From assembly GCF_051106095.1 (NCBI RefSeq), contig NC_135783.1, positions 193,563,447 to 193,627,446 of the forward strand: 64,000 bases of DNA, read 5' to 3'. This stretch comes from Pogona vitticeps. Taxonomy: Eukaryota > Chordata > Lepidosauria > Squamata > Agamidae. The position numbers were made by a program, and so were the translations under genes. Of this stretch, positions 22,831 through 34,797 are shown piece by piece (the stretch's first letter is position 1; the number at the start of each line of letters is the position of its first letter). Below the pieces are notes generated by a model. That model did not search any database. It had not been told where the DNA came from and was given only the letters and a program-made list of their open reading frames with translations.

Positions 22831-25800
22831 TGTTCCTCTTGTTCAAGGCATTGGGATGATGACAAAGATATGGTCTCTAGGCACCCTGTACCCAACAACA
22901 TCTCTAGTAAGCCTTGGGTTCTCTTCTCACTCAGGGACTGCAAAAGAGATATTGTCACACTGTCAGGGCCATTTTGACCTTAGGCAGAGCATGGCAATCC
23001 ACTCAGGCGGCTGGTACTTGGGGGGAGGGGGCAGCATCAGGAGTAGTTAGCCTTCTTGAGTCCTCTTGGTGTTCTGCTTTGTTCAACGCCAGGGAAGCAT
23101 ATGCCACTCTGCTTATCCTGATCCCCCTAAACAGGCACACTGCTTCCAGGTGTGGTAGCAGATGCTGCGCCATTCTTAGTTGAGTCAGCTTTTGGCTGTC
23201 AAATAAGGGAGAGGGTATCATCTTAGCCTTGGTTTGAGGCAGCGGTGGATCTTGGGTTGGTCCTGCAAAAACCCCACCTGCATTTCTTAAAAACCCTCAG
23301 GATTGGGGAAGAAAAATGATTGCAACCCACAGTGGGTGACTTGGACCAATCAATACGGTACAAATCGTCGTAACTCAATAGATCAAGCCTGAGAAAAGTC
23401 AATCAGCAGAGCCCATTTGGAAAAGGAGGTTTTCCTCTCTCCTGCTCATTCAGATGGGCAGTTACAGAAGTCATCCCTTTGGAGAAGGGGTTTAACTTGA
23501 CGGGTCTGTTGCCTGCCTCCATTCAAGAACTTTCCAAGGGCTTGAGTTGGGTTGGGAGAGGAAGACAAAGGACAGGTTTGCTGTCTAGCAGGAGTGAGCA
23601 GATGGTTTTTGGATGGCAACTCCCGGAATTCCTCAGGCAGCTATGGCTTCTGCATTTCAAAGGTCTCTGTCCTTGAATGTAAACACTTTGCAACAGCCGT
23701 AGCAAACTTGGCATCATCACGCTGCCCACACCTCTTTTACTTGAAAGTGCTTAGCACTGCATTTCTGATACCAGGGTCGACACAGGATTGTCTTAAAGTA
23801 TTTATGTGGTTTATGTCTTCATGTCACACACACCCCTCTTGTCATACCACTTGATTTCATTTCATTTCCCCATCCCTTGCCCCCATATTGACCTCCCTCA
23901 GGTACAAAATGCCCTTCTTTCTCACGGGGCTGTTGGCCGAATTCTCCGTTAAAATGGAACAGAAGCTGAGGTGGTGGGGAAGCAGGGGAAGGGGGAGGAA
24001 TCTGGAGGTGCAGAAGGAGTAGTGGGAGGTTTACCTTTCCATCCCAGCCCAAGTAACTGACAAACGATGCGCTCTGGCTCTTGTAAAAGGAAGAATGGAT
24101 CTGATGCAGGACTGGCCCAAGATGTTTTGCTGCCTGAGGCAAAGTGCCCTGCATTCCATTTCCACTACAGAGGCCAAGAGTCAGGCAGCTGAATCTGATT
24201 TCAGTACTGCCTTCCTCCATTACACCTGAAAGGAGCAGGGTAGATTAGTGCGTGCGGGGCAGATTGTGTGGTGCAGAAAGCTGTGTGGTACTTTTTACAT
24301 AACAAGAATCTACCAGCCAAATGTCCATGTCGAATATATGAATGGCACTCAAACAATAACCTCTAAGCATTATAAAACTTCATAACACTCTTGAGTAGTT
24401 TGAGTATGTGGTGCTCTGTCATAGCTGACATTTATCCCTGGAAAGGTTAATTCCAGTGTGAAATAAGACAACATTTTCCAATCATATCAAAATTCATCAC
24501 CTTTTTCTTAAATTTAGAAAATTCTAGCTACTAGTAAAAAAAAACAAAACACAACTCTTCGAATCCCTAGAGGTACACACATATAGCTCTGTGCCTTGCC
24601 ATTCTGCCTGCCTCCCAGGAACTGCCTCCACTCGAGGCAGCCACCTCTCACTCTGATTAATGGTAGGGATGATCCTAGTTTGATGCTAACAACCATAGGA
24701 GATCAGTTGCATAATACGGCGGAGGGAATCATACGAAACCTACTCACACTCATTATATGTTTGTGCATCTTTAGCATCTAACTTCCTCATTAGCCGGTAG
24801 TGCAGCAGTGGTTGAAACACCGAAGTACCGCTCTCTTGGGCAACCTTAACATGTGGCCAACTCATATCTGCATTGCACCTATGAGTTTTTAGGAGAGGTG
24901 CTGCCTCCAGTGGTGAAAGACGGCATCACATGTGATTTGCCTCACCTGTGCATCTCACGTTTAGCATGGTTTATTACATTGGAAGGTAAACACAGACTTA
25001 ATTTGTGAGTCTTATTGCTTGACTGTTTCTTTTGACTGCTGAAACATCTCTCTCTCTCTCCAGAAATATCGTTATGGGGGTGAAAATGGATTAATGGCAG
25101 GGAACATGCGTCCTCCTTCACATCCAGCTTGATCCTGAATGTTCAGATTCTCTGTCTTCAGCAGTGCTGCAGCTTTTTAAAGCAGGCATGCTTCACAGTA
25201 CTGTGAGGGGAAAAGAAAGCTGTGTTGCATTTAGAGCAGGAAATTGGAAAAATGCCACAGTCAATGATGGAAGCGTGAGCGACAGCTCAGTTATCCTTGT
25301 TTTCAACTTCCTCCCAGCCCTTTTCAGAGTGAAACCAAAAACATTTGAGTTGCTGCCGCTGAAATAAATAAATGATGATGCCAGTTTGCATCCAGTCAAT
25401 AGCAACAACCCTGTTTTTGCTTCTCTTTCATTTTGTGGGAGGAGGTGTCGTTCATATTATTGCCATTGCTGTCACGGAAGTTGGGTGGGGAGTGGCTAAA
25501 AGCAGGGATGAACATTGTCTGTTGTAACTTTCTGTTGCAGTCTTCAGATTCTTCCTTCTCCACGCTTCTTCTAAAAGTCTTACTGCTGTGGCTTCCTAAA
25601 CCAATTTCTTTACAGGGACTTTCTGCTGATGGAGAAGCTCTATGCACTCTCGAATCTCCCAGTCTGCTCCCACAATGTTGTACACTTAATGCTGCCTTAA
25701 TCTTGGGGAAAGGAGAAGCAGAGCCCTAGACAACCACCACCACCACCACTACAACAGAGGGAAACAGAGCCTCTACAGACAAAGCCTGTTTCAGCTAGAC

Positions 25801-25856
25801 TGGATAATTTATTGTCATCTGCCCTTTATCTCTCTAGGTAGGTATAGACATCTTTA
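22831..25856. other. Long stretch with no recognised gene or repeat
   Basis: About 3 kb of unique-looking sequence. Frames of 60-133 codons are scattered on both strands without domains. The 133-codon minus frame at 23819-24220 is proline and serine rich and not recognisable. Low-complexity spots are minor: an A-run at 24536, a CT run at 25050, and (CAC)n at about 25735. If host exons exist here, I cannot identify them. Confidence 0.35.
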
Positions 25857-27355
25857 TGTGCTGTCAAGTAGCTTCTTCTTCTTCTTGAACATCACTTTGC
25901 TTGCGTGGGAAGTCGGTTCTTGATATGTATATATATTGAACATTTCCAATCTCTACGCCATTTTTTAATTTTCCATATTTACTTTTATATTCTTGTTAGG
26001 ATTTTGATAACTTAATTCTTTGTGGCTTCAAACAACTCTACTGGTGTCCCATTTGCTGCTGGAGATCTCATTCTTCCAATTGCTTGGACAGGAGCTTTCT
26101 CTTCATTTCCTAAAATTTTTCGCTCTTCATGAACAAATTCTTCTTTCAAAGACTCATTCTTGCATCTGCCCTGTAGGGTTCCTCAGTAGATTGTTTCCAT
26201 TTTTTTCTATTTTGTCCTAACCAGATAATATATTCCTATTGATCTTTCAGCATTCCTAATCTTGGTTTAACTTTCCCTTCAATTTCTTTGATATTATGGG
26301 CCACACCTCTTGTCTTATCTCTCTCTCTTTTGATCTCTTCTATATTCTGGCAATAATTAGTATAATAGTTCTCTTTACCCCATGTGACTCAAAACTGCTC
26401 AAATGTTGCATTCAGGACCTTATTTGTGTGATTCTTTACTTTTGCTTCACACAGCTCTCCTAGCTCTCAGTTAGTTGAGTTTAGGAATGCAAACCTGTTT
26501 TGTTTCTTTTAAAACTCGGCCTTTAAATTATTCAGGAGTATTGTTCTACTTATGATTGTTTAATATTTTTCTTCTTTTTAAAAATATATATCAACAGTCC
26601 ATGGTCTGTGCCACAGCTGGCTCTTGGCTTTGTTTCAGCAGAAGAAAATAGAGCTTCTGTACCTCCTGCTTCCCGTTGTCTTGTCCATCTCATTTCTATA
26701 TCAGCCATCTGGCAATGTCTATGTACACCGTAATCTACTGGGTGGTTTGAAGTGATAAGAAATGATTGACTTCGCCGAATTCTAACATTCCATCCCCCGT
26801 TTCACTTCTGCCTGCCAGAGCCAAAGTCTCCAATGATGTTTGGTCCTGTATTATTTCCTATTTTTGCATTCTAGTTCTCTCTTATTATCAGTGCTCCTGG
26901 TGTGTGATTGATGTCCTCCTGGATGCTTGAATAAAAATCTCAAGTTCTTCTTCTTCAGTCTCTGTTGCTGGAGCAGAGACTTGGAAATGGCTCTGTTGAT
27001 AGGCTTTCCATGAGGTCTGATCAATGTCATTCATTGAGACTATGTGGTATAATTCCTAGCCGCTTGTGGTATATCTCATCTCATAATTAGAGCCACACCA
27101 TTTCTTCTGAATTTGTTGTTTCCAGGGTAAAACAGTTCGTAATTACCAGATTGGGAATCTGTGGTTCCATTTCACTTTAATTCCCTCATACAAAGCACCA
27201 TAATGTTTAAATGTCCCATTTCTTGTTTCACAATTTTGAGTTTGCCTTGGTTCATATTTTTCACCTTCCACGTTCCAGCTATATGCACTGAGCAGCACTG
27301 GGTTTTCCTTTTGCTTCTGTGTCTGTCAGCGGCTAGGTGTCCCTTTAGTTTTCCT
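25857..27355 (-). mobile_element. Bov-B (RTE) LINE 5' half, antisense, decayed
   Basis: On the plus strand this reads as the reverse of the Bov-B endonuclease region. Diagnostic blocks in the same order as antisense Bov-B are GCATTCTAGTTCTCTCTTAT, CTGGAGCAGAGACTTGG, AGAGCCACACCATTTCTTCT, and GAGTTTGCCTTGGTTCATAT before CACCTTCCACGTTCCAGC. Divergence is high and no long open frame survives. A phrase like the AGAGCCACACC block recurs at 39279. Confidence 0.6.
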
Positions 27356-27369
27356 TAACAACAACATCA

Positions 27370-27791
27370 CAGTGTTGCCTCGCAAGATGATGTTAATTTG
27401 TTTTGCGAGAACATCGTGGTGCGAAAAGCGGTTCCCCATTGGAATGCATTGATTACCATTTAATGTGTTCTAGTGGGGAAAATAGTCCTTGTCTTGCGAA
27501 AATCGCCCATAGAGAAACCATTTTGCAAAGTGCGGATCAGCTGTCAAAATTGTTGTCTTGTGAAAAACGGTCCCGAAAACACCCGTTTTGCGAAGCACGG
27601 ATCAGCTGTCAAAATCGTCATCTTGTGAAAAACGGTCCTGAAAAAAGTCTTGTGAAACACGGACTGAAACATCATCCAGCAAAAATTGCCCATAGGAAAA
27701 CCCATTTTGTGAAGCACTATAGTAATCGCAAAAACTCATTTTCTTGCGAATAAAATGTTTTGCGAGGTAATCGTCTAGCAAGGCACTACTG
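27370..27791. mobile_element. Tigger/pogo-like MITE, TTGCGAAAA subfamily
   Basis: CAGTGTTGCCTCGCAAGATG and GTCTAGCAAGGCACTACTG form the ends. TA follows the right end; the left flank is CA, so one flank has mutated. The interior has repeated TTTTGCGAAGCACGGATCAG-type segments, giving an internal near-tandem structure at about 27520-27660. Confidence 0.8.
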
Positions 27792-28396
27792 TATTTGTAT
27801 TTATTGTTTGCTGTTCCACAGGAACTGATCAAGTGCTTTCCAACCTGAGAATCTCTTCCAGTACTCTCTCTAGTTTCATTTTAGATTTCAACCTCACATG
27901 GTTTTCAAGGTATAAAAAGTGGTTTCAGATGGGCACCTTCTATGCAATACTAACAAGAATTCGCTTGAGTTTCACAGCTGTTGTGTGTAAAGGATCCCTT
28001 GCCAGTATCACTTTCCACAACTACTGCTAATTAGTAGCTGCCCTCCAGAAGCTTCTCCAGTTTCATAAACAACTATAAATTCACTTCTTAATGGTTCTTA
28101 ATTCCCAAAGATGATGGATGCATCTCACTCTGGTGACCATTGCTCCTTAGGTGGCCCTGTAAAATGATTAGACTCGTAAAGGAGCCTAGCCTCCTGGCTA
28201 TATTGTTCTCAGTGTCCTTGACAATACCCTTCATCATGTTAAGGAGGCAATAAAGATACATGTAGACATAGACATGTATGCATTTTTCTGCATATGCATA
28301 TGCACATAAATTGCCAAGTGTCACAATCACCACGTGGTCCCTGCTTGTTTTGCCAAACAAAGAGCTCACACTATGTGCCCCTCAGCTGCCACCAGT
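27792..28396. other. No recognised feature
   Basis: Unique-looking. The minus frame at 28088-28369 (93 codons) lacks a recognised domain, although it lies where internal sequence of the neighbouring LTR-like fossil would be. Confidence 0.35.
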
Positions 28397-28723
28397 TGAT
28401 TACATCAACATTACCTATTATTAATAACCGAGGTCCAGGCCATATGCCATTTTAAAAGAACCAAATAGAAATTGTTTATTGATACAGGTGTTGACAGAAC
28501 AAGCAATGTTGTTAACTCTTAAACAAACACTCTTTTACCCACTCTCAACCACCACTCTCCCGGCCAAACTCCTAAACTCTCTCTCAATCTCTTTATCTCA
28601 AAACCTTATCTAAACTATTCCTCCTCCTGCTGAGTCTCTTATATCTCATGACTCCACCCCCTAGCACTCCCATTGGTCTATGCAATTAGCACATGATTAT
28701 TCATGAGCTCAGCAGATGCCACA
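28397..28723 (-). mobile_element. LTR-like fossil with primer-site-like flank
   Basis: On the minus strand the block runs from TGTGGCATCTGCTGAGC to TGATGTAATCA, so it begins TG and ends CA. It contains a TATA-like GATATAAGAGACTC and an AATAAA signal (CAATAAACAATTTC). Immediately after its end comes ACTGGTGGCAGCTGAGGGG, which looks like a tRNA primer-binding site. This fits a short Gypsy or ERV LTR with a little internal sequence. No coding domains are seen, so it is a broken remnant. Confidence 0.5.
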
Positions 28724-29229
28724 CCAAGTTAGATTTGAAAATTAAGCAATAGAAATTTGGAGATTAATTCATTGTTGCTTGGTGGTAAAATTGTAAATAT
28801 TAGTTTTTGAATGTTCAGTGAAATTTACAAAGAATGGAATCACCACTGACCCCTTGGAAAGCATTTTTAAAAAAGTTCATTTTATTGTTTAAAGTTGTTT
28901 TTTCCCATTCTGTCATTTTTTCCTAGAAGCATTACAAACCCCATAATATGGTTTTTGTCTGGGAATGGTAGGGTCCAGAGCTTCTAGAAGCTGTCATGCT
29001 GGGGAAGAGTATCCTTGCTAAAGCATGCAATCTCATTTTACAGATTGTTAAGTTAATGCTTTGTCACGGATCGGTATCACTCTTTAAAACCCCAGAGTAC
29101 ACTGAAACCACTTGAAGATTAAATGTTCAATAGCAACCATTATGTCCACATTAAAAATAACAACAGTGAAAAACACTTTAACGAATCAAAATCAACAATT
29201 TCCAAAGTTTTGCATAGGGATATACATAT
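28724..29229. other. No recognised feature
   Basis: AT-rich, unique-looking sequence. Confidence 0.35.
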
Positions 29230-29234
29230 TCATA

Positions 29235-29350
29235 CATCCAGGAGATAGTTGTCTTAGTCTGTGGCAGCAAAAACAATAGGGAGTCCTGTGCCACTGAACA
29301 ATTTTTATGTGGCAATCACTTCTGGGGTCTGCAGTCCCCTTCATCAGATG
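29235..29350. repeat. Dispersed reptile repeat with CTTCATCAGATGCAT end
   Basis: GTTGTCTTAGTCTGTGGCAG, then CAGTCCCCTTCATCAGATGC, matches a motif set common in sauropsid genomes (reversed 'TGATGAAGTGG...AGTCTGTAGCAGCAAAAAC'). I do not know its class with certainty. A weaker relative may lie at 61600-61740. Confidence 0.4.
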
Positions 29351-29621
29351 CATAATATTTGAGACTTTAATCCTAATGGTGTTACTTGTCTAAGCCACCT
29401 TGGAAGCATTTACGTTCTGAAAGTGAGTTGTAAGTAAGGATCCACAAATAAGTGTAATAAGTAAGAAATAGAAATCAGTAATATTTTGATCAAGAGAAAA
29501 ACCCCACAAAGAACCAGATTTCTGGAAGTGCCTAGATATAGGGATAACTAAGCAGGGCACCACGAAGAAAAGAAGACATTTATAGGAGATGCCTATTGTA
29601 GTATTTCTGAAGGGTGCCTAC

Positions 29622-30015
29622 TAGAGATGGGCATGGACAGAGGTTTGTGCCAGTTCGTATGCACGGTACCACAAGTGCCATGTGTTCCCTTCCCTTGCCT
29701 CCCCGGCCGATGTCCCACTCACTAGTAGAAGTGTGTGCCTCTCCTCCTCCTCTTTGGCTATTCGACTAGTCCCCGGCAGGCACATAGGTTTGACTATCTG
29801 GTGTCCTTGTCTGAATGGGCGATCAGCCAAGGAGGTAGGGCAGGGAAGCCTGTGCTTCTGCAGGAGACTGCACAAACATCCAAAGAGAAGGAGGAGAGGA
29901 GAGTGCGCTGGTTGGTGAGTGGAGGATCCGGCCAGGGAGGTGGGGGGAAGTGAATGCATGGCAGTGCACACAAACCAGCACAAACCTCCAAATGGAAGTT
30001 TGTGCACATTAACTA
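29622..30015. mobile_element. Foldback (long inverted repeat) element, copy 1
   Basis: The outer motif TAGAGATGGGCATGGAC begins the left arm. The arms are inverted copies about an axis near 29825: TGCCTCCCCGGCCGATG left versus the reverse of CGGCCAGGGAGGTGGGG right, and CTCCTCCTCCTCTTTGG left versus the reverse of CCAAAGAGAAGGAGGAG right. GGTTTGTGCC recurs inverted near each end. Open frames on both strands here are by-products of the palindrome. It resembles the elements at 52815 and 54373. No transposase is encoded. Confidence 0.6.
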
Positions 30016-30890
30016 GCGCTTACCATTTCCTGGAATGTGAACGTTAATTTTGCGCCTAACCTGAGCCAGGAAAATTACATGCTCTAAAGAAGAAACATTA
30101 CTATGGACTAAGCCTAAGCATCCAGATGAGTGAAGGACACTCCCTGAGAAGCTGATAGTGGGCAAATTAGAGCCCGTGGAAAGAGAACCACAGGCTTAGA
30201 CTCCTAAGGTGTCTTTTCTGCCAGCCCCAAATGCTATTGCTAATTGGCCTAACTATTTATAATGAGAGGGTATTGTCTTCAAGGCAGGAAATGGAACTGT
30301 TCTGGTAAAGGTGAATGAGACAAGAATGAGACAGACTACTGCTGGGATGGATCGGAAATGACAAGACCAGCCAGTAATATCCAACTGTGGTGACAGCTTG
30401 ACACCTATTGTTACCATCCTTGTTCAGTGAAACCGCCTAGGATGCTGTTGGCTATTACAGGAGGATTAATAGCCCGGCTGTATCAAAAATGCCACAGTAA
30501 TGCCACCATTTACATCGTTAACAGGGCTAACTATGAGACCCACAAGAGCTTCAGCAGCTGCCTTGGTGACTGCCAGTGGCATGTATGCAAAGGTAACGGT
30601 GACTTCGTATTTACTCCCTGGGAAAGGTGGCAAAAATGCAAGCAAACAAAAAAGGCTGTATTTAGAAACCTTACATCTTAGACATTCCTTAAAAGAGGGA
30701 GGGAAAGAGAGCTGAAAACAAGGCTGTTATTTTACTTGCTCAGCAAAATGGTACGGTTATTTTGTCCTGAATTTTATCAAGGATTCTCACCGCTGACAGG
30801 TTCCACAATGCAACTCAAAGTCTAATGACAGCCCTGTGTATTTTCTCCTGTCTGCAGGTGGGATGCTGAGAAACGGCAGGATTAAAACCA
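30016..30890. other. No repeat recognised; possible conserved element at 30420-30700
   Basis: Unique-looking sequence. The portion 30440-30620 is low in repeats, with balanced composition and motifs such as CTATTACAGGAGGATTAATA. It could be conserved non-coding sequence, but there is no direct proof. Confidence 0.2.
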
Positions 30891-30899
30891 GAAGTGAGG

Positions 30900-31180
30900 A
30901 AAGAGACATCTGGACTACAATCTCCAGAATCCACAAATCAGAGGATTGTGGAGTTTGTAGTAAAGAAGAAGAAGAAGAAGAAGAAGAAGAAGAAGAAGAA
31001 GAAGAAGAAGAAGAAGAAGAAGAAGAAGAAGAAGAAGAAGAGAGTATCTTTCCTGACTCTGATTAAAACAACCACCTGTCATCAGACATTTGGATCCACA
31101 GCTCTCCTAATCCTTGGCCATGGGCAATGCTGGCTGGGGTTTGTGGACGATGTGATGTAGTCCATAACACCTGCAGAGTT
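30900..31180. repeat. Palindromic 'GGACTACAATCTCC' repeat carrying a GAA array
   Basis: CTGGACTACAATCTCCAGAA at about 30911, then TGTGGAGTTTGTAGTAAAG at 30948, is an inverted pair. A second related piece lies at about 31070-31170 (GGATCCACAGCTCTCC to TGTGATGTAGTCCATAAC). The GAA array sits between them. Confidence 0.45.
30963..31042. repeat. (GAA)n trinucleotide array, about 27 units
   Basis: A nearly pure purine-strand GAA/AAG run of about 80 bases, giving artefactual poly-Glu and poly-Lys frames. Such tracts can form triplex DNA. Confidence 0.97.
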
Positions 31181-32599
31181 TGCATGCAGCCATTGTAGTG
31201 TCTCTTAGCCACCTCACCCTTTCTCTTTGTGCTGGCCCTTCAGGTGATTCAATTTCCTACTAAGTGGGAGGAATTCTCTCATGTTCTCATGTCACTTGAT
31301 GATAGGCAGTGGTAGGTGGAAAGGATCAGGGGAATGGAAGCTGTGATCTGTCTGCAAGACACAGCGAACTCTTTGCAGCTCAGAAGCTGTGGAATAAAAG
31401 GGAAAAGGCTCGCCACATCTAAGAAGCACCTGAACCCTGGGACTCCATTCATTAGGCATAATGGACCCTCAAAAGAGGCTGTGTTTGGTACAGCACATGC
31501 TGGCATCTTGAGAAATAGGCAACATTGTTCTCTAGAAGTGAAGTTCACAGATATTCGTTTTTGGTTTATTGTGAGGCAAAAGAACAGACGGAAAATAAGC
31601 ATTAAGACAAATAATCTCTACAAGGAACAATGTGCCCTCAGTATGAGAGTTTTTCTGCCACCTTTTAATTCCCCCCCCCCGGTTGTAGAACTTCAAACGA
31701 CAGCTTTAAAAGCCTCTCCTTGCTGGCAGAAAGCACATTTTCTCTGCTAACAATGTGGTTCAAACTTCCCTTTTATCACTTTAACAAACTTGGATACCAG
31801 CTTTCATTTTTCTCTGCAGAAAAGTTAAAAAAAAAAACCCTTTGGCTGAATGTCCTTCTCCTCAGAGACTGTTCTGCCTTCACACTTGATAACAACTGAC
31901 AGGTCTCTGCCAGGGAGCTTACTGTAGGTTAGGGTGGTCCATCGTGCAGTGCCCAAACCAAGAAGGTGCCAAGTTGTGTATGCTGATTTATAGAGAGAGA
32001 TGCAAGTTTGGCAATCGTTACCATTTTTCCTCAGTCTGCTGTTTTGAGGGGCAGACTTGATGACTCTGAACGTAAGAGCCTGCCCAGTTTCCCTGTGGTT
32101 CTTGATGGGAAAACTGGGCTTGGGCTATGTAGCCCTCCAAATAAACAGTGCTTTTAAACAGGGAAGCATTCTCTGACAGCCTCCAAACACAGGATTGTTT
32201 GTGTAAATTGGAACACGTGGGCCACATAGGGGAGATGATAGAGGAACATAGTGCTGAGGGAATGTAGCCTGAGGTAAACAAGAAAAGAATTATCTTACTT
32301 CAGTTAGAGCCACATTGGCTTAGGCAAGCTTGAACAAGTACTTTACAGAGCACCGGCAACACTACTGCCATTTTTATGTCCTTAAGGTGTAGCAGTAACA
32401 AAAAAGCCTGCTAAGCTATATACTGTATGTCTTTCTCAAAAAAGAGAGTGTTGTGTTTCTGTCACACTAAGGCCAAGGTTCTTTGGCAGGATAATTGGTT
32501 GGACACGAGATCCAGAAGTCTAAGAACCACTGGCCTCTCTACAAGATGTTCTTGCTGTTTGCACTCCATGCGGTTGCTCTTCCCCTCATAAATAATACA
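31181..32599. other. No recognised feature
   Basis: Unique-looking. The 144-codon plus frame at 31316-31750 and its 107-codon minus counterpart overlap and have no domains, so I treat both as chance. A C-run lies at 31672-31680. Confidence 0.35.
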
Positions 32600-32800
32600 T
32601 TGCAGCTCCTTAACAAGTGCCTGGACGACGGAGCTAGCAGCGGCTAGCCGTCATGATGGATACGTATTCTCTCCAGTATCAGATGCAGTGGGCCACTTTA
32701 TATCAGTCGCTGGGATTAGATCGCTTGTTGGTCACTGGCCGAGTAAAATAATGAACATGATGGTCTGATCCAGCATGATTCCATGGTCTCATTATGAGTC
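32600..32800 (+). mobile_element. CR1/L2-like LINE 3' end, weak
   Basis: ATGCAGTGGGCCACTTTATA, then GGTCACTGGCC and GATGGTCTGATCCAGCATGA, match the CR1-type 3' phrase 'gatgggccactggtctgatccagca'. It is degraded and its boundaries are approximate. Confidence 0.5.
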
Positions 32801-33635
32801 TTGACAGAAACTATAGCCAAAGTGCAGTTCTCTATTTATTTGAACACAATCCTGGCTGTAGACATGGCTGTGGTGAACTGATGAGATGCTGGTTGTGTGG
32901 ATGGTTGTGTGTACCTAGTGTGTTATCAGATTGCTATAGCAGCTACCACAGTTGGAGATCCATTCACATACTTATTGAACAAGACCCTGGTCTATCCATC
33001 TGGTCTATCCATCTAGCTTTCCTCTTCTACTAGCAAATCTCTCTTTCTCTCTTTTGAAAGCTCCACCTTCTTCCACCGTCACCATTCAATGAATCTGGTT
33101 TCTTCTGGAAGAAGCTAAAGTTGTTTATCTCTCAAAGCTGAATACCTCATCTAATTTCAATACCCAAAATTTTAAAAAAGAATCAAAATCAAGTCCTGTG
33201 TCATTTTGATGAAGCAAATGTTGCAAATTGCTCTATAACAGAGGAAAGAAAATACATCAAAGCTTTATGGTGGCTGCATTTTATCCCAAATGTCACATTG
33301 TGCTAAGGCTTCCTCCAGACTTAAGCAGTGCCCCAAAGTGTTTGGTCTGTTGAAAGGCTAGGGTGGGCATTTTGGAGCTGACATTTCACCTGGCATTTCA
33401 AAATATCCGCAGCCTCTGAGTCTGGATTCCTATGGTGTTTCTGCTAGCTAGTGCCTTTTTAATGAAGTAGGTTATCCTCTTCTTTTATGTGAAGTTCAAA
33501 CTCTCCCTACCGGTTCCATAAAAGTACCTAGGATTCAGTGTAGTCTAGGCAACAGTAAAATAATGAACTTTTGCTGATGGCTCCAACATGTTCAGATATA
33601 CCAGAAAGGCTGGGGTAAGAAAGAACCAAATTGAA
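32801..33635. other. No recognised feature
   Basis: Unique-looking. A 79-codon frame at 32794 contains a small internal duplication (GGTCTATCCATCT twice near 32990), with no domain. Confidence 0.35.
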
Positions 33636-33639
33636 AAGG

Positions 33640-33860
33640 AGACTAATAATAGGCTTCTGCTGTCCAATTGTTTCCAACTTATGGCAACCTCTCAGACTTT
33701 GCAAGGTATGAAGTACTCAGGTATGACAGTATGAAGCACGAGGTATGAAGTACTCAGAAGTGGCTTGCCCAGAAGTGGCCTGCTAGCCCCATGTTGCGGT
33801 GGTGCTTTGGGACCATGCTCCTTGCCCAGAGCCACACAGGTGGCATCTCATACAACCTTC
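33640..33860 (-). mobile_element. tRNA/MIR-like SINE (family C), body and tail
   Basis: TTGTTTCCAACTTATGGCAACC is the reverse of the RTE-type tail seen at 8120. TTGCCCAGAGCCACACAGG is the reversed MIR-like core. AGGTATGAAGTACTCAG is present twice, showing a local duplication. Confidence 0.55.
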
Positions 33861-33994
33861 TCCACCACTCTCACACTCTGGCTGAGCTGGACTGGATTGT
33901 CCCCTGGGAGGTGCAGTGAGGGCTCAAAGGTCTGCCTGCTATGCATTCCCACCCAGTGAACCATGCCAGCTCCAAATATCCATTATTTCTCTAA

Positions 33995-34190
33995 CACCGG
34001 CATTATTTATTTATCAGTTAAATATGTATCCCGCCACACATCCCATGAGCTGAAGGTTGTATGTGCTGCTCTTCTCCTTCCTCCTTCTCTTCCTGACAAC
34101 CTGGTGAGGTACCTAAGGCACTGGGAGCGTGAAGGGCTCCTGCTGAGCATGTTTCAGGGTTCAGTGAGGACGTGATGCAGCATCCCAGGG
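33995..34190 (-). mobile_element. L2-like LINE 3' region
   Basis: TTATTTATTTATCAGTTAAA, then TATCCCGCCACACATCCCAT, is a reversed LINE tail. AACCTGGTGAGGTACCTAAG farther on matches the 'ctgtgaggtaggt' phrase of reptile L2-like 3' UTRs. Confidence 0.45.
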
Positions 34191-34199
34191 GAGTCATCC

Positions 34200-34690
34200 C
34201 TTCTCGTTACTATCACTCTTTAGTGAGTGATGCACTCCCCAGGTAGCCATTGCCAAGTAGCCAAGGCAGCCGGAGTGGCAGGGTGGCAGCAGCAGAACCA
34301 GGTAGAGAGGCCCTGGGGATAGTGGGAAGGGGTTGGGCAGGCGTTGTCGTCATGAGGCAGTAGTTCCCTCCCCAGAATCAGCAAAATGAACCACAATTGT
34401 TTTCCTGGAAGTTCGTGGTGGTTCATGGTCAACTACAAATCACAAACCATTGTTCATGAACCCACGTTTTTCTGGTTTCTGCTCCTCTCTAGTAGCTCCT
34501 ATTTAGTTGTTAAGAAAAAAGGTTTGCCTTCTTGTTACTCAAATCTTGGTATTGCATTGGTTGAGTTCACATGGGTCTCTCTCTTCTCTCTGGCTGCTAG
34601 ATACCTTTGAAATTATGCTTAAAAATAAATAATGAGAGTTTTTTTTAAGAATTAAACTAAAGATTTTTTGGGGTTAAAACAGGTAGAGGG
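34200..34690. other. No gene; possible half of a foldback element
   Basis: The right part (AAGTTCGTGGTGGTTCATGG, then ACCATTGTTCATGAACCC) looks like one arm of a 'gttcatgaacc' type element. I find no matching left arm. Confidence 0.25.
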
Positions 34691-34698
34691 AAGGAAAT

Positions 34699-34737
<39 letters not shown>
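34699..34737. repeat. (ATTT)n microsatellite
   Basis: Tandem ATTT units. Confidence 0.95.
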
Positions 34738-34738
<1 letters not shown>

Positions 34739-34797
34739 GGAAGGGTCATTCAAACCGAAGTGGAGAAACAATGGTAATCTGTAATATTTTTATAATA

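Noticed and set aside
24790-24905. Possible SINE head (GTGCAGCAGTGGTTGAAACA)
   Set aside because: Resembles an A box but no B box, body or tail of the local SINE families follows.
30836-31160. Poly-Glu and poly-Lys frames
   Set aside because: Translation of the GAA array.
31316-31750. 144-codon plus frame as a possible host exon
   Set aside because: No recognised domain, no flanking splice pattern I trust, and a comparable frame on the opposite strand.
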